Positions 16,292 to 25,334 of a stretch of 64,000 bases of DNA are shown piece after piece. The translations under genes and the position numbers were made by a program. Below the pieces are notes generated by a model. It had not been told where the DNA came from and searched no databases. It saw nothing but the letters and a program-made list of their open reading frames with translations. Every line of letters begins with the position of its first letter. Positions within the stretch are counted from its first letter, which is position 1. This DNA comes from Streptococcus sp. SN-1 (GTDB taxonomy: Bacteria; Bacillota; Bacilli; Lactobacillales; Streptococcaceae): positions 868,001 through 932,000 of the forward strand of contig NZ_AP028929.1 in NCBI RefSeq assembly GCF_041154385.1, in the 5' to 3' direction.

Positions 16292-16321
16292 AAAAACCAC
16301 ATTTGGAAAAGGGGAAATCTT

Positions 16322-17884
16322 ATGAGAACAGTTGAATTTCTAGATACCAGCCTTCGGGATGGAGAACAGACACCTGGTGTTAATTTTTCAATCAAGGAAA
16401 AAATTGCCATTGCAAGACAGCTGGAGAAATGGGGCATTTCAGCCATAGAAGCTGGTTTTCCAGCGGCGAGTCCTGATTCATTCACAGCAGTGCAGGAGAT
16501 TGCTAAGGTCTTGAAGAAAACGGCGGTGACTGGTTTGGCACGTTCGGTCAAGTCTGATATCGATGCATGTTACGAGGCGCTCAAGGATGCCAAGTATCCA
16601 CAGGTTCACGTCTTTATCGCGACCAGTCCAATTCATCGTAAGTATAAGCTCAATAAGAGCAAGGAAGAGATTTTGGAAGCTATTAAGGAGCATGTTTCCT
16701 ATGCCCGTTCTAAGTTTGAAGTGGTCGAATTCTCTCCTGAGGATGCGACTAGAACAGAGTTGGATTTCCTCTTACAAGTTGTTCAAACAGCGGTTGATGC
16801 AGGTGCGTCTTATATCAATATCCCTGATACGGTAGGATTTACCACACCAGAAGAATACGGTGCTATCTTCAAACACCTGATTGAGAATGTTAAGACAGAT
16901 CGTCAGATTGTCTATTCGCCTCACTGCCACGATGACCTCGGAATGGCAGTGGCTAATAGTCTTGCTGCTGTCAAGAATGGTGCAGGACGTGTCGAAGGGA
17001 CTATCAACGGTATTGGGGAGCGAGCTGGAAATGCTGCCTTGGAAGAAATAGCAGTGGCCCTCAATATTCGCCAAGATTACTATCAAGCAGAAAATAGTAT
17101 TGTTTTAAATGAAACCATCAATACGTCAGAAATGGTTTCTCGCTTCTCAGGTATTCCAGTTCCTAAAAACAAGGCTGTGGTCGGTGGCAATGCCTTTTCT
17201 CACGAATCTGGTATTCACCAAGACGGAGTCCTTAAAAATCCTCTTACCTATGAAATCATCACCCCTGAATTAGTCGGTGTTAAGAGTAATAGTCTTCCAC
17301 TTGGAAAATTGTCTGGTCGCCATGCCTTTGTTGAGAAACTAAGAGAATTGGCCCTAGACTTTACAGAAGAGGACATCAAACCACTCTTTGCTAAGTTCAA
17401 GGCACTGGCCGACAAGAAACAAGAAATCACAGATGCAGATATTCGTGCGCTGGTAGCTGGAACCATGGTTGAAAACCCAGAAGGATTCCACTTTGATGAT
17501 TTACAACTTCAAGCTCATGCAGACAATGACATTGAAGCACTCGTTAGCCTTGCCAATATGGATGGTGAGAAAGTCGAATTTAATGCGACAGGGCAAGGTT
17601 CCGTTGAATCGATCTTTAACGCTATTGACAAATTCTTCAATCAATCCGTCCGCTTGGTGTCCTATACCATTGATGCTGTGACAGATGGAATTGATGCCCA
17701 GGCTCGGGTCTTGGTCACTGTTGAAAACAGAGATACAGAGACTATCTTTAATGCAGCAGGTCTTGATTTCGATGTGTTGAAGGCTTCGGCTATTGCCTAT
17801 ATAAACGCTAATACCTTTGTCCAAAAAGAGAATGCAGGTGAGATGGGACGCAGTGTTTCATACCGCGATATGCCTAGTGTGTAA
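16322..17884 (+). CDS. leuA: 2-isopropylmalate synthase
   Basis: LeuA condenses acetyl-CoA with 2-oxoisovalerate, the committed step of leucine synthesis. The 520-residue protein is of the long, leucine-regulated type. The HMGL-like TIM barrel (1-270) starts with [18 protein letters not shown] carrying the catalytic Arg-Asp pair, and [14 protein letters not shown] near residue 200 gives metal-binding histidines. A linker follows, then the C-terminal LeuA allosteric dimerisation domain (about 370-510) that binds leucine. AAAGGGGA lies about 8 bases before the ATG, directly after the attenuator. It is intact, unlike the broken copies I recall from some pneumococcal genomes. First of six genes in the operon. 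Confidence 0.96.
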   Translation: MRTVEFLDTSLRDGEQTPGVNFSIKEKIAIARQLEKWGISAIEAGFPAASPDSFTAVQEIAKVLKKTAVTGLARSVKSDIDACYEALKDAKYPQVHVFIATSPIHRKYKLNKSKEEILEAIKEHVSYARSKFEVVEFSPEDATRTELDFLLQVVQTAVDAGASYINIPDTVGFTTPEEYGAIFKHLIENVKTDRQIVYSPHCHDDLGMAVANSLAAVKNGAGRVEGTINGIGERAGNAALEEIAVALNIRQDYYQAENSIVLNETINTSEMVSRFSGIPVPKNKAVVGGNAFSHESGIHQDGVLKNPLTYEIITPELVGVKSNSLPLGKLSGRHAFVEKLRELALDFTEEDIKPLFAKFKALADKKQEITDADIRALVAGTMVENPEGFHFDDLQLQAHADNDIEALVSLANMDGEKVEFNATGQGSVESIFNAIDKFFNQSVRLVSYTIDAVTDGIDAQARVLVTVENRDTETIFNAAGLDFDVLKASAIAYINANTFVQKENAGEMGRSVSYRDMPSV

Positions 17885-17895
17885 AGGAGAATGCT

Positions 17896-18933
17896 ATGAC
17901 AAAGAAAATAGTAGCTCTAGCAGGGGATGGAATTGGCCCAGAAATCATGGAGGCTGGTTTAGAGGTCCTGGAGGCTCTAGCTAAAAAAACAGGCTTTGTC
18001 TATGAAATAGACAAACGACCTTTTGGAGGTGCAGGTATTGATGCTGCAGGGCATCCCTTACCTGATGAAACCCTCAAGGTATGTCGTGAAGCAGATGCCA
18101 TTCTCCTAGCGGCTATCGGTAGTCCCCGGTATGATAGTGAAACGGTTCGGCCTGAACAAGGCTTGCTAGCTCTCCGTAAGGAACTCAATCTCTATGCTAA
18201 TATTCGCCCTGTAAAAATCTTTGACAGTCTCAAGCATTTGTCACCACTAAAATCAGAACGAATTGCTGGTGTAGACTTTGTCGTGGTGCGTGAGTTGACA
18301 GGCGGGATTTACTTTGGAGATCATATCCTTGAAGAGCGCAAAGCGCGTGATATCAACGACTATAGCTATGAGGAAGTAGAGCGGATTATTCGCAAGGCCT
18401 TTGAAATTGCAAGAAATCGCAGAAAAATCGTTACTAGTATCGATAAGCAAAATGTTCTAGCGACATCAAAACTCTGGCGGAAAGTAGCTGAGAAGGTATC
18501 ACAGGATTTTCCAGATGTAACCTTGGAGCACCAGTTGGTGGACTCAGCTGCCATGCTCATGATTACCAATCCTGCTAAGTTTGATGTCATCGTGACAGAA
18601 AATCTTTTCGGAGATATTCTCTCGGATGAATCAAGCGTTCTATCTGGCACACTTGGAGTTATGCCATCAGCCAGTCATTCTGAAAATGGACCAAGTCTCT
18701 ATGAACCTATTCACGGTTCAGCACCTGATATTGCTGGTCAAGGCATTGCAAATCCTATCTCCATGATTTTATCAGTGGCCATGATGTTGAGAGATAGTTT
18801 TGGTCGTTATGAGGATGCAGAGCGTATTGAGCGTGCTGTTGAAGCTAGTTTAGCGGCTGGCATTTTAACAAGAGATATAGGTGGACAGGCTTCGACTAAG
18901 GAAATGACAGAAGCTATTATTGCAAGGTTATGA
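17896..18933 (+). CDS. leuB: 3-isopropylmalate dehydrogenase
   Basis: LeuB oxidatively decarboxylates 3-isopropylmalate with NAD, giving 2-oxoisocaproate. It has 345 residues of the isocitrate/isopropylmalate dehydrogenase family: LAGDGIGPEIM at the N-terminus, the substrate-binding NIRPVK and VVRELTGGIYFG (about residues 95-140), and the metal site DSAAMLMITNPAKFDVIVTENLFGD cited in two parts at about 216-240. GSAPDIAGQGIANP near 275 belongs to the NAD pocket. AAAGGAG lies 6 bases before the ATG, 11 bases after leuA. Its stop overlaps the start of the next gene (ATGA), so translation is coupled. Confidence 0.96.
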   Translation: MTKKIVALAGDGIGPEIMEAGLEVLEALAKKTGFVYEIDKRPFGGAGIDAAGHPLPDETLKVCREADAILLAAIGSPRYDSETVRPEQGLLALRKELNLYANIRPVKIFDSLKHLSPLKSERIAGVDFVVVRELTGGIYFGDHILEERKARDINDYSYEEVERIIRKAFEIARNRRKIVTSIDKQNVLATSKLWRKVAEKVSQDFPDVTLEHQLVDSAAMLMITNPAKFDVIVTENLFGDILSDESSVLSGTLGVMPSASHSENGPSLYEPIHGSAPDIAGQGIANPISMILSVAMMLRDSFGRYEDAERIERAVEASLAAGILTRDIGGQASTKEMTEAIIARL

Positions 18934-19199
18934 AGTTAGACGAAAGAATTACTCTAGTCCTTTTGATTTGGAATGTCATGGTTTTCTTGATTTATGGCAT
19001 TGACAAATCTAAGGCAAGGAGAAGAGTTTGGCGCATCCCAGAGAAAATCTTACTCATTTTAGCCTTTACTTGTGGTGGTTTTGGTGCCTGTTTGGCAGGA
19101 ATCATCTTTCACCATAAGACTCGAAAATGGTATTTTAAAACAGTTTGGTTTCTCGGGATGGTGTCCACACTAGTAGCCTTATATTTTATTTGGAGGTAA
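18930..19199 (+). CDS. DUF1294 small membrane protein inside the leu operon
   Basis: This 89-residue protein belongs to the DUF1294 family: an N-terminal transmembrane helix (LVLLIWNVMVFLIYGI), the conserved basic motif DKSKARRRVWRIPEK, the glycine-rich LAFTCGGFGACLAGIIF, then HHKTRKWYF and a final helix. Its ATG overlaps the leuB stop codon and its stop is 3 bases before leuC, so it is an integral part of the operon and probably made in step with LeuB and LeuC. No function is known for the family. The position would fit a membrane role connected with branched-chain metabolism, but that is a guess. Confidence 0.85.
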   Translation: MKLDERITLVLLIWNVMVFLIYGIDKSKARRRVWRIPEKILLILAFTCGGFGACLAGIIFHHKTRKWYFKTVWFLGMVSTLVALYFIWR

Positions 19200-19202
19200 T
19201 GG

Positions 19203-20585
19203 ATGGCAGGAAAATCGATTTTTGATAAATTATGGGACCGTCATGTCATCACAGGAGAAGAGGGGCAGCCGCAACTCATGTATGTGGATCAGCACTATAT
19301 TCATGAAGTGACCAGTCCTCAAGCTTTTCAAGGATTACGAGATGCAGGGCGCAGATTGAGACGACCAGACTTGACATTTGGAACTTTTGACCACAATGTC
19401 CCGACAGTCAATATCTACGATATTCGAGATGTAATTTCCAAGGCTCAAATTGATAAGCTGGCTGAAAATGTTGAGGAGTTTGGGATCGAACATGCTGCCC
19501 ACGGTTCTGAAAAACAAGGAATCGTGCACATGGTAGGTCCAGAAACAGGAAGGACGCAACCAGGAAAATTCATCGTCTGTGGAGATAGCCACACAGCAAC
19601 CCACGGGGCTTTCGGAGCGATCGCTTTTGGAATTGGGACCAGTGAGGTCGAACATGTCTTCGCGACACAGACCCTCTGGCAGGTCAAACCCAAGAAAATG
19701 CTGGTAGAATTCACTGGTGTTCCTCAAAAAGGAGTTTATTCTAAGGATTTCATTCTAGCCTTGATTGCCAAGTACGGCGTTGCCTGTGGTGTTGGCTATG
19801 TGGTGGAATATCGGGGACAAGCTATTGATGCACTGAGCATGGAAGAGCGAATGACCATCTGCAATATGTCCATCGAGTTTGGTTCTAAGATGGGAATCAT
19901 GAATCCGGATCAAACCACCTATGATTATCTCAAGGGACGAGAATGTGTCCCAGAGGACTTTGAAGAGGCTGTGGCGGATTGGAAAACAATTGTCAGTGAT
20001 GATGATGCTGTTTACGATAAGGTTATCCAGATGGATGTCTCAGACTTGGCTCCTATGGTGACCTGGGGAACCAACCCTGCTATGGGTGTTGACTTTGACA
20101 GTAGCTTCCCAGAAATTAAGGATATGAATGATGAACGAGCCTACAATTATATGGATTTGGAACCAGGTCAAAAGCCAGCTGATATTGAACTAGGTTATAT
20201 CTTTATCGGCTCTTGTACAAATGCTCGTCTCAGTGACTTGCAACTGGCTGCGCGATTTGTTAAAGGGAAGAAAATAGCCCCTAATCTAACAGCAATCGTG
20301 GTTCCAGGCTCTCGTCCTGTCAAACGAGCTGCTGAGAAGTTGGGTTTGGATAAGGTTTTCATAGATGCTGGCTTTGAGTGGAGAGACCCAGGTTGTTCTA
20401 TGTGCCTAGGAATGAATCCGGACAAGGTTCCTGATGGTGTCCACTGCGCTTCAACCAGCAACCGCAACTTTGAAGACAGACAGGGCTTTGGTGCTAAGAC
20501 CCACCTCTGCAGTCCAGCCATGGCAGCAGCAGCAGCTATTGCAGGGCGCTTTGTAGATGTTCGACAAATGCCAGAAGCTCAGTAA
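19203..20585 (+). CDS. leuC: 3-isopropylmalate dehydratase, large subunit
   Basis: LeuC and LeuD form the aconitase-like enzyme that isomerises 2- to 3-isopropylmalate. The large subunit has 460 residues. The [4Fe-4S] ligands lie in [12 protein letters not shown] (about residue 340) and [13 protein letters not shown] (about residues 400-405). [20 protein letters not shown] around 128 is the usual aconitase-family motif. The start follows the DUF1294 stop by 3 bases, with GGAGG inside the end of that gene as ribosome-binding site. Length and motifs are complete. Confidence 0.96.
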   Translation: MAGKSIFDKLWDRHVITGEEGQPQLMYVDQHYIHEVTSPQAFQGLRDAGRRLRRPDLTFGTFDHNVPTVNIYDIRDVISKAQIDKLAENVEEFGIEHAAHGSEKQGIVHMVGPETGRTQPGKFIVCGDSHTATHGAFGAIAFGIGTSEVEHVFATQTLWQVKPKKMLVEFTGVPQKGVYSKDFILALIAKYGVACGVGYVVEYRGQAIDALSMEERMTICNMSIEFGSKMGIMNPDQTTYDYLKGRECVPEDFEEAVADWKTIVSDDDAVYDKVIQMDVSDLAPMVTWGTNPAMGVDFDSSFPEIKDMNDERAYNYMDLEPGQKPADIELGYIFIGSCTNARLSDLQLAARFVKGKKIAPNLTAIVVPGSRPVKRAAEKLGLDKVFIDAGFEWRDPGCSMCLGMNPDKVPDGVHCASTSNRNFEDRQGFGAKTHLCSPAMAAAAAIAGRFVDVRQMPEAQ

Positions 20586-20594
20586 GGAGAGGAT

Positions 20595-21188
20595 ATGGAG
20601 AAATTTACAGTTTATACGGGAACGACTGTTCCTCTCATGAATGATAACATCGATACCGATCAAATCCTACCCAAGCAGTTTCTCAAGTTAATTGATAAAA
20701 AAGGCTTTGGTAAGTACCTCATGTATGCTTGGCGTTATTTGGATGACAAGTATACTGAGGATCCAGACTTTGTCTTTAACAGACCTGAATACCGTAAAGC
20801 AACTATCCTCATCTCAGGGAATAACTTTGGGGCAGGTTCTTCGAGGGAACATGCAGCTTGGGCCTTAGCAGACTATGGTTTTAAGGTCGTGATTGCGGGG
20901 TCTTTCGGTGATATTCATTACAATAATGAACTCAATAATGGCATGTTGCCTATTGTACAGCCCAGAGAGGTTCGAGAGAAACTAGCTCAGCTACAACCAA
21001 GTGACCAGGTAACTGTGGACTTGGAACAACAAAAAATCATCTCACCAGTTGGAGAATTCACTTTCGAAATCGATAGTGAATGGAAACACAAGCTCTTAAA
21101 TGGTTTGGATGATATCGGTATTACCTTGCAGTATGAAGACTTGATTGCTGCATATGAAAAACAACGACCAGCCTATTGGCAGGATTAG
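20595..21188 (+). CDS. leuD: 3-isopropylmalate dehydratase, small subunit
   Basis: LeuD is the swivelling small subunit of isopropylmalate isomerase; it pairs with LeuC and supplies the substrate-specificity loop. The protein has 197 residues, with [13 protein letters not shown] at the N-terminus and [17 protein letters not shown] near residue 75, which holds the phosphate- and carboxylate-binding residues of the family. AAGGAG lies 7 bases before the ATG and 9 bases separate it from leuC. Complete. Confidence 0.96.
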   Translation: MEKFTVYTGTTVPLMNDNIDTDQILPKQFLKLIDKKGFGKYLMYAWRYLDDKYTEDPDFVFNRPEYRKATILISGNNFGAGSSREHAAWALADYGFKVVIAGSFGDIHYNNELNNGMLPIVQPREVREKLAQLQPSDQVTVDLEQQKIISPVGEFTFEIDSEWKHKLLNGLDDIGITLQYEDLIAAYEKQRPAYWQD

Positions 21189-21212
21189 AAAAATAGAAAA
21201 GGAAATAGAACT

Positions 21213-21992
21213 ATGACAAAACACATTCAATGGAACGGAACACTTTCACAAGAAGGATATGACATTTTAAAAGGTGAGGGCGGATGTATCGTTTGCCCTA
21301 CAAAAGTTGGCTACATTATCATGACCAGTGACAAGGCAGGACTTGAGCGCAAGTTCGCAGCTAAAGAGCGTAACCGTAACAAACCAGGAGTTGTTCTCTG
21401 CGGTAGCATGGATGAGCTTCGCGCTTTAGCACAACTCAACCCAGAAATTGAAGCCTTTTACCAAAAACATTGGGACGAAGATATTCTTCTTGGTTGTATC
21501 CTTCCTTGGAAACCAGAAGCTTTTGAAAAACTGAAAGCATACGGTGATGGCCGTGAAGAACTGATGACTGACGTGCGTGGTACTAGCTGTTTCGTTATCA
21601 AGTTTGGGAAAGCTGGTGAACAATTGGCTGCCAAACTTTGGGAAGAAGGCAAGATGGTTTATGCCTCATCAGCTAACCCATCTGGTAAAGGAAACCGAGG
21701 TAAGGTGGAAGGAATCGGAGAACGTATTGAAGGAGCAGTGGACCTTGTCATCGAAGCAGACGACTATGTGGCATCTATCCAACCTGACAAAACGATTGAA
21801 ACACGCTACGAGCAAGGTGTGATGGTCTCTATGGTCGATAAAGACGGCAAACTCATCCCAGAACAAGGAGGAGCACGTTCAACTTCACCAGCTCCAGTTG
21901 TAATCCGCAAAGGGCTTGACATTGATAAGATTATGATGCACCTGTCAGACACCTTTAACTCATGGGACTACCGTCAGGGTGAGTATTATTAA
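21213..21992 (+). CDS. Sua5/YciO/YrdC-domain protein at the end of the leu operon
   Basis: The 259-residue protein has one YrdC-like domain, the fold that makes threonylcarbamoyl-AMP for tRNA t6A in Sua5/TsaC. Visible matches are the N-terminal CPTKVGYIIMTSD, KFAAKERNRNKPGVVLCGS (the KxRxxxKP nucleotide motif) and YASSANPSGKGNRGKV (the S-ANxSG motif). The usual PTDTVYG is altered to PTKVGYI, so activity on threonine is doubtful and it may be a YciO-type paralogue. An extra C-terminal tail of about 60 residues (QGGARSTSPAPVVIRKG onward) follows. It lies 24 bases behind leuD on the same strand and before the operon terminator, with AAAGGAAA as ribosome-binding site. Family is secure; role is unknown. 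Confidence 0.82.
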   Translation: MTKHIQWNGTLSQEGYDILKGEGGCIVCPTKVGYIIMTSDKAGLERKFAAKERNRNKPGVVLCGSMDELRALAQLNPEIEAFYQKHWDEDILLGCILPWKPEAFEKLKAYGDGREELMTDVRGTSCFVIKFGKAGEQLAAKLWEEGKMVYASSANPSGKGNRGKVEGIGERIEGAVDLVIEADDYVASIQPDKTIETRYEQGVMVSMVDKDGKLIPEQGGARSTSPAPVVIRKGLDIDKIMMHLSDTFNSWDYRQGEYY

Positions 21993-21999
21993 GATAAAA

Positions 22000-22052
22000 A
22001 AGAAGTCTAGTGTTATGAGGGAATACCCCACTCTACACTAGGCTTTTCTTTA
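22000..22052 (+). terminator. Terminator of the leucine operon
   Basis: AAGTCTAGTGT pairs with ACACTAGGCTT around a loop that itself contains GGG/CCC, followed by TTCTTT. It closes the six-gene leu transcript. Confidence 0.8.
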
Positions 22053-22147
22053 GAAATTCTTTTCTTTTTTTGATAGATATGATATGCTAGAGGTGAACTA
22101 TATATTAATAGAACTTACTTGTAAAAGTTAATTAAAGGAGTATTCAA

Positions 22148-23857
22148 ATGAACAGTGAACAAAATAACTATTTTTTTGTTGGTACAAAATTTGGTGATGA
22201 TGATTATCTTGAATATTTTAGGGAAGAAGGAAAGTGGGAATTAGGATGGCATAACAACGAGGAAAATAAACAGTATCAAAAAATGTTAAAGTTGTTTAAT
22301 AAAATTAAACCAGGTGACGTTTTATTTGCTAAATCCACATATGTCAAAAAGAAGAATTTACCTTTTGTAAAGAAAGATGATTCAAAGGTTTCTGTGATGA
22401 AAATTCGTGGAATGGCAACTGTTAAAGAGGTTTTAGATGATGGGCATACCATTATTGTTGATTGGAAAAAAGAGTATATAGAGAGGGAATGGTTTTTCTT
22501 TACGGGGCAAGAAACAATATGGTTTCCATCAGATATTAAGTATCGAACTAAAGAGACTAACCAGTTAATAAAATTTGCTGCAAGTGATGAAATCATAATT
22601 CAAGACTATGACTATTTTTTGAATCATCCTAATTGGAAAAAGTATAAAAAATTAGAAAGTGAAACTATGTTAAGGAATGATTTTTTATTTAATTATAGTG
22701 CTATATTAAGAAAATCCAAAAACCTCATCCTCCGTGGTGCACCTGGTACAGGAAAAACTTATCTTGCTAAAGAAATTGCTATGGAGTTAACGGGTGGCAA
22801 CGAAGACCAAATCGGATTTGTACAATTTCACCCATCCTATGATTATACGGATTTTGTGGAGGGTTTAAGACCGGTATCAAATGGGGATGGAGCTATTGAG
22901 TTTAAATTACAAGATGGTATTTTTAAGCAATTTTGTCAGAGAGCAAAAGAAGCTCAGAAAACTGGAGGCCAAGATAATTTTGAGGAAGCGTGGGCTAAAC
23001 TAACGGATGCTATCAATGAAAAGCAAGGACAATACTTCTTCCCTCGTAGTTCTGTTCCAGCCAGTTTAAATAGTCAAGGGAATGTGAAATTTGATTCTCC
23101 TGTTGCTACCAAAGAAAAAGTGTATCTTTTGTACAAGGGTGAAGATACTAATTTAAAGTACGAAACTTATCAAAACATTGTTTTGGATCACATGAAAGAA
23201 AGTTATGGATTATGTGATTATGTATCTCCAACGATTGACACAGACAAGAAATTTGTCTTCATCATCGATGAAATCAACCGTGGTGAGATTTCTAAGATTT
23301 TTGGAGAACTCTTTTTCTCAATTGATAAAGGCTATCGTGGTGAAAAGGGAAGTGTTTCTACCCAATATGCTAATCTACACGAAACTGATGAAAAGTTTTA
23401 TATCCCTGAAAATGTCTATATCATCGGCACTATGAATGACATTGACCGTTCAGTAGATACCTTTGATTTTGCTATGCGTCGTCGTTTCCGATTTGTTGAA
23501 GTTACGGCTGAAAGTCAACTTTATATTCTAGATAAAGAACTAGGTAATCGTGCTGAAGAAGCTAAGACTCGACTAAGAAACTTGAATGCTGCTATTGAAA
23601 ACGTTCAGGAATTAAACAGTCATTACCATATCGGGCCAAGTTATTTCCTTGATTTGAATGATGTAGATTTTGACTATGAATTACTCTGGTCTGATTATCT
23701 CAAACCGCTTTTGGAAGATTATGTACGTGGTTCTTATGAAGAAGCTGAAATTCTTGAAACATTGAAGAAGGCATTTGATCTGACAAAGAATGAGCAAAAA
23801 GATCAGGCAGTAGCTGATGACAATGAAGGCGATGAAAACGATGATGCGGATTACTGA
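22148..23857 (+). CDS. mcrB: McrB-type AAA+ GTPase of a modification-dependent restriction system
   Basis: McrB proteins are AAA+ motors that bind modified cytosine in foreign DNA and, with McrC, drive its cleavage. In this 569-residue protein the N-terminal 150 residues (YFFVGTKFGDDDY, KPGDVLFAKS, VMKIRGMATVKEV) look like an EVE/PUA-type modified-base reader. The AAA+ domain follows, with Walker A GAPGTGKT near residue 197, Walker B FVFIIDEINRGEIS near 373 and the McrB-specific GTMNDIDRSVD-FAMRRRF near 430. AAAGGAG lies 8 bases before the ATG. mcrC overlaps its 3' end. It sits between the leu operon and guaC and is likely an accessory insertion. Family is secure; the reader assignment is inference. 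Confidence 0.88.
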   Translation: MNSEQNNYFFVGTKFGDDDYLEYFREEGKWELGWHNNEENKQYQKMLKLFNKIKPGDVLFAKSTYVKKKNLPFVKKDDSKVSVMKIRGMATVKEVLDDGHTIIVDWKKEYIEREWFFFTGQETIWFPSDIKYRTKETNQLIKFAASDEIIIQDYDYFLNHPNWKKYKKLESETMLRNDFLFNYSAILRKSKNLILRGAPGTGKTYLAKEIAMELTGGNEDQIGFVQFHPSYDYTDFVEGLRPVSNGDGAIEFKLQDGIFKQFCQRAKEAQKTGGQDNFEEAWAKLTDAINEKQGQYFFPRSSVPASLNSQGNVKFDSPVATKEKVYLLYKGEDTNLKYETYQNIVLDHMKESYGLCDYVSPTIDTDKKFVFIIDEINRGEISKIFGELFFSIDKGYRGEKGSVSTQYANLHETDEKFYIPENVYIIGTMNDIDRSVDTFDFAMRRRFRFVEVTAESQLYILDKELGNRAEEAKTRLRNLNAAIENVQELNSHYHIGPSYFLDLNDVDFDYELLWSDYLKPLLEDYVRGSYEEAEILETLKKAFDLTKNEQKDQAVADDNEGDENDDADY

Positions 23858-25160
23858 TAATCAACACAAGATTGTTAAAGAAGAATTTGTTGATGGATAT
23901 CCTAAACTAAGCAATCTTCTTTTAGACAGAACCTTGGAAAGTCTATCCCAAGATGAACGTATTTTCATTTTTCCAAACGATTTGAGGAATTCTTCTGACT
24001 TAGAAAAGGACCAAAAAATCTTTGAAACGGTCAATCAGGAAATTAAGACAGGAAATGTAATTGGTTTTCTGGGCTATGGTCAGGAAAGATTAACGATATC
24101 TTCTCGCTATTCTGATAAGAGCAATGATCATTTTTTGCATTATCTTTTACAAAAGGTTCTTCATATCAATCTTACTAGTTTAGATGTAGCTTTGTCGCGT
24201 GAAGATAAGCTATATCAACTTTTGATCTATCTCTTCCCCAAGTATCTTCAAGCTGCTATTCGAAAAGGTCTTTATAAGGAATACCAGAGATTTTCTCATA
24301 ATGACAGTCATGTTAAGGGAGTGATTGATGTAAGAAATCATCTCAAGAAAAATCTTCCTTTCACGGGAAATATTGCCTACACAACGAGAGAGTTCACCTA
24401 TGATAATCCCCTCATACAGTTGGTCCGTCATACTATTGAATACATTAAGAACCAGAAAAGTATTGGTCAAGGAGTACTAGATAATCTCTCAACTAATCGT
24501 GAAAATGTAGCTGAAATCGTGCGTGTAACGCCCTCTTATAAACTAGCTGACCGTGCTAAGATTATTCGGGGAAATCAATCTAAACTTTTGCGTCATGCAT
24601 ACTTTCACGAGTATAGAAAGCTACAAGAGCTTTGTCTGATGATATTGAACCAAGGAAAGCATGGGTTAGGATATCAAGATCAAAAGGTCCATGGTATTCT
24701 TTTCGATGTTGCCTGGCTTTGGGAAGAGTATGTTTACACCTTGTTGCCAAAAGATTTCATCCATCCACGGAATAAGGATAAGACGGATGGGATTTCAGTA
24801 TTTTCTAGTCAAGAAAGAAAAGTATATCCAGATTTTTATCAAGAAGAGCTTAAAATAGTATTAGATGCTAAATATAAAAAGCTTGAAAAGGCTGAAAAAG
24901 GAATCAACCGTGAGGACTTATTCCAGCTGATTTCCTATTCTTATATTTTAAAAGCTGAGAAAGCTGGTCTTGTTTTCCCGAGTGAGAAAAAGGCGGTTGA
25001 TAATGAGATAGGAAAGCTAGCAGGGTATGGAGCCTTATTAAAGAAATGGTCTATCCAAATTCCTCAGGAGTCTTCATCTTATAGTGAATTTTGTGAAATG
25101 ATGGAAAACTCAGAAGAAATTTTTAAAATGAATATTGCTAATGAAGTGGGGAGAAAATAA
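23841..25160 (+). CDS. mcrC: McrC-type nuclease subunit
   Basis: McrC supplies the endonuclease and stimulates the McrB motor. The protein has about 439 residues from the chosen start. The N-terminal two-thirds match McrBC 5-methylcytosine restriction component (GNVIGFLGYGQERLTISSRY, YLLQKVLHINL). The C-terminal PD-(D/E)xK nuclease core is visible as VYPDFYQEELKIVLDAKYKK followed by EDLFQLISYSYI. The start is uncertain: ATGs at 23817, 23841 and 23844 all lie within the end of mcrB in another frame. I chose 23841 because GAAGG lies about 12 bases upstream and family homology begins just behind it. The overlap implies translational coupling and fixed subunit stoichiometry. Confidence 0.85.
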   Translation: MMRITDNQHKIVKEEFVDGYPKLSNLLLDRTLESLSQDERIFIFPNDLRNSSDLEKDQKIFETVNQEIKTGNVIGFLGYGQERLTISSRYSDKSNDHFLHYLLQKVLHINLTSLDVALSREDKLYQLLIYLFPKYLQAAIRKGLYKEYQRFSHNDSHVKGVIDVRNHLKKNLPFTGNIAYTTREFTYDNPLIQLVRHTIEYIKNQKSIGQGVLDNLSTNRENVAEIVRVTPSYKLADRAKIIRGNQSKLLRHAYFHEYRKLQELCLMILNQGKHGLGYQDQKVHGILFDVAWLWEEYVYTLLPKDFIHPRNKDKTDGISVFSSQERKVYPDFYQEELKIVLDAKYKKLEKAEKGINREDLFQLISYSYILKAEKAGLVFPSEKKAVDNEIGKLAGYGALLKKWSIQIPQESSSYSEFCEMMENSEEIFKMNIANEVGRK

Positions 25161-25227
25161 TTTCTCCTCTTTCTTTTGTTATTTATAAAATAAAATCCGA
25201 ACAATATATTTTAATTTATAAAATTAT

Positions 25228-25256
25228 TTGACAAAAACCTTACTTTGATTTATAAT
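25228..25256 (+). promoter_or_regulatory. Consensus promoter of guaC
   Basis: TTGACA (25228-25233), 17 bp, TATAAT (25251-25256): a perfect sigma-A promoter. Its transcript would carry a leader of about 72 bases with two possible hairpins (ACGTC/GGCGT at 25269-25285, and GTAGTGA/TCATTAC) and only a poor ribosome-binding site before guaC. Confidence 0.88.
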
Positions 25257-25334
25257 TAATTAAGGAAACGTCGGAAAAAGGCGTAGTGATGCGAGAGCAT
25301 AGGTAGGTCATTACAAAAGAAACGAGACATCGAT

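Noticed and set aside
23817..23857. mcrB-mcrC overlap as a broken single gene
   Set aside because: McrB and McrC are distinct subunits with complete domains; the overlap is typical for the family.
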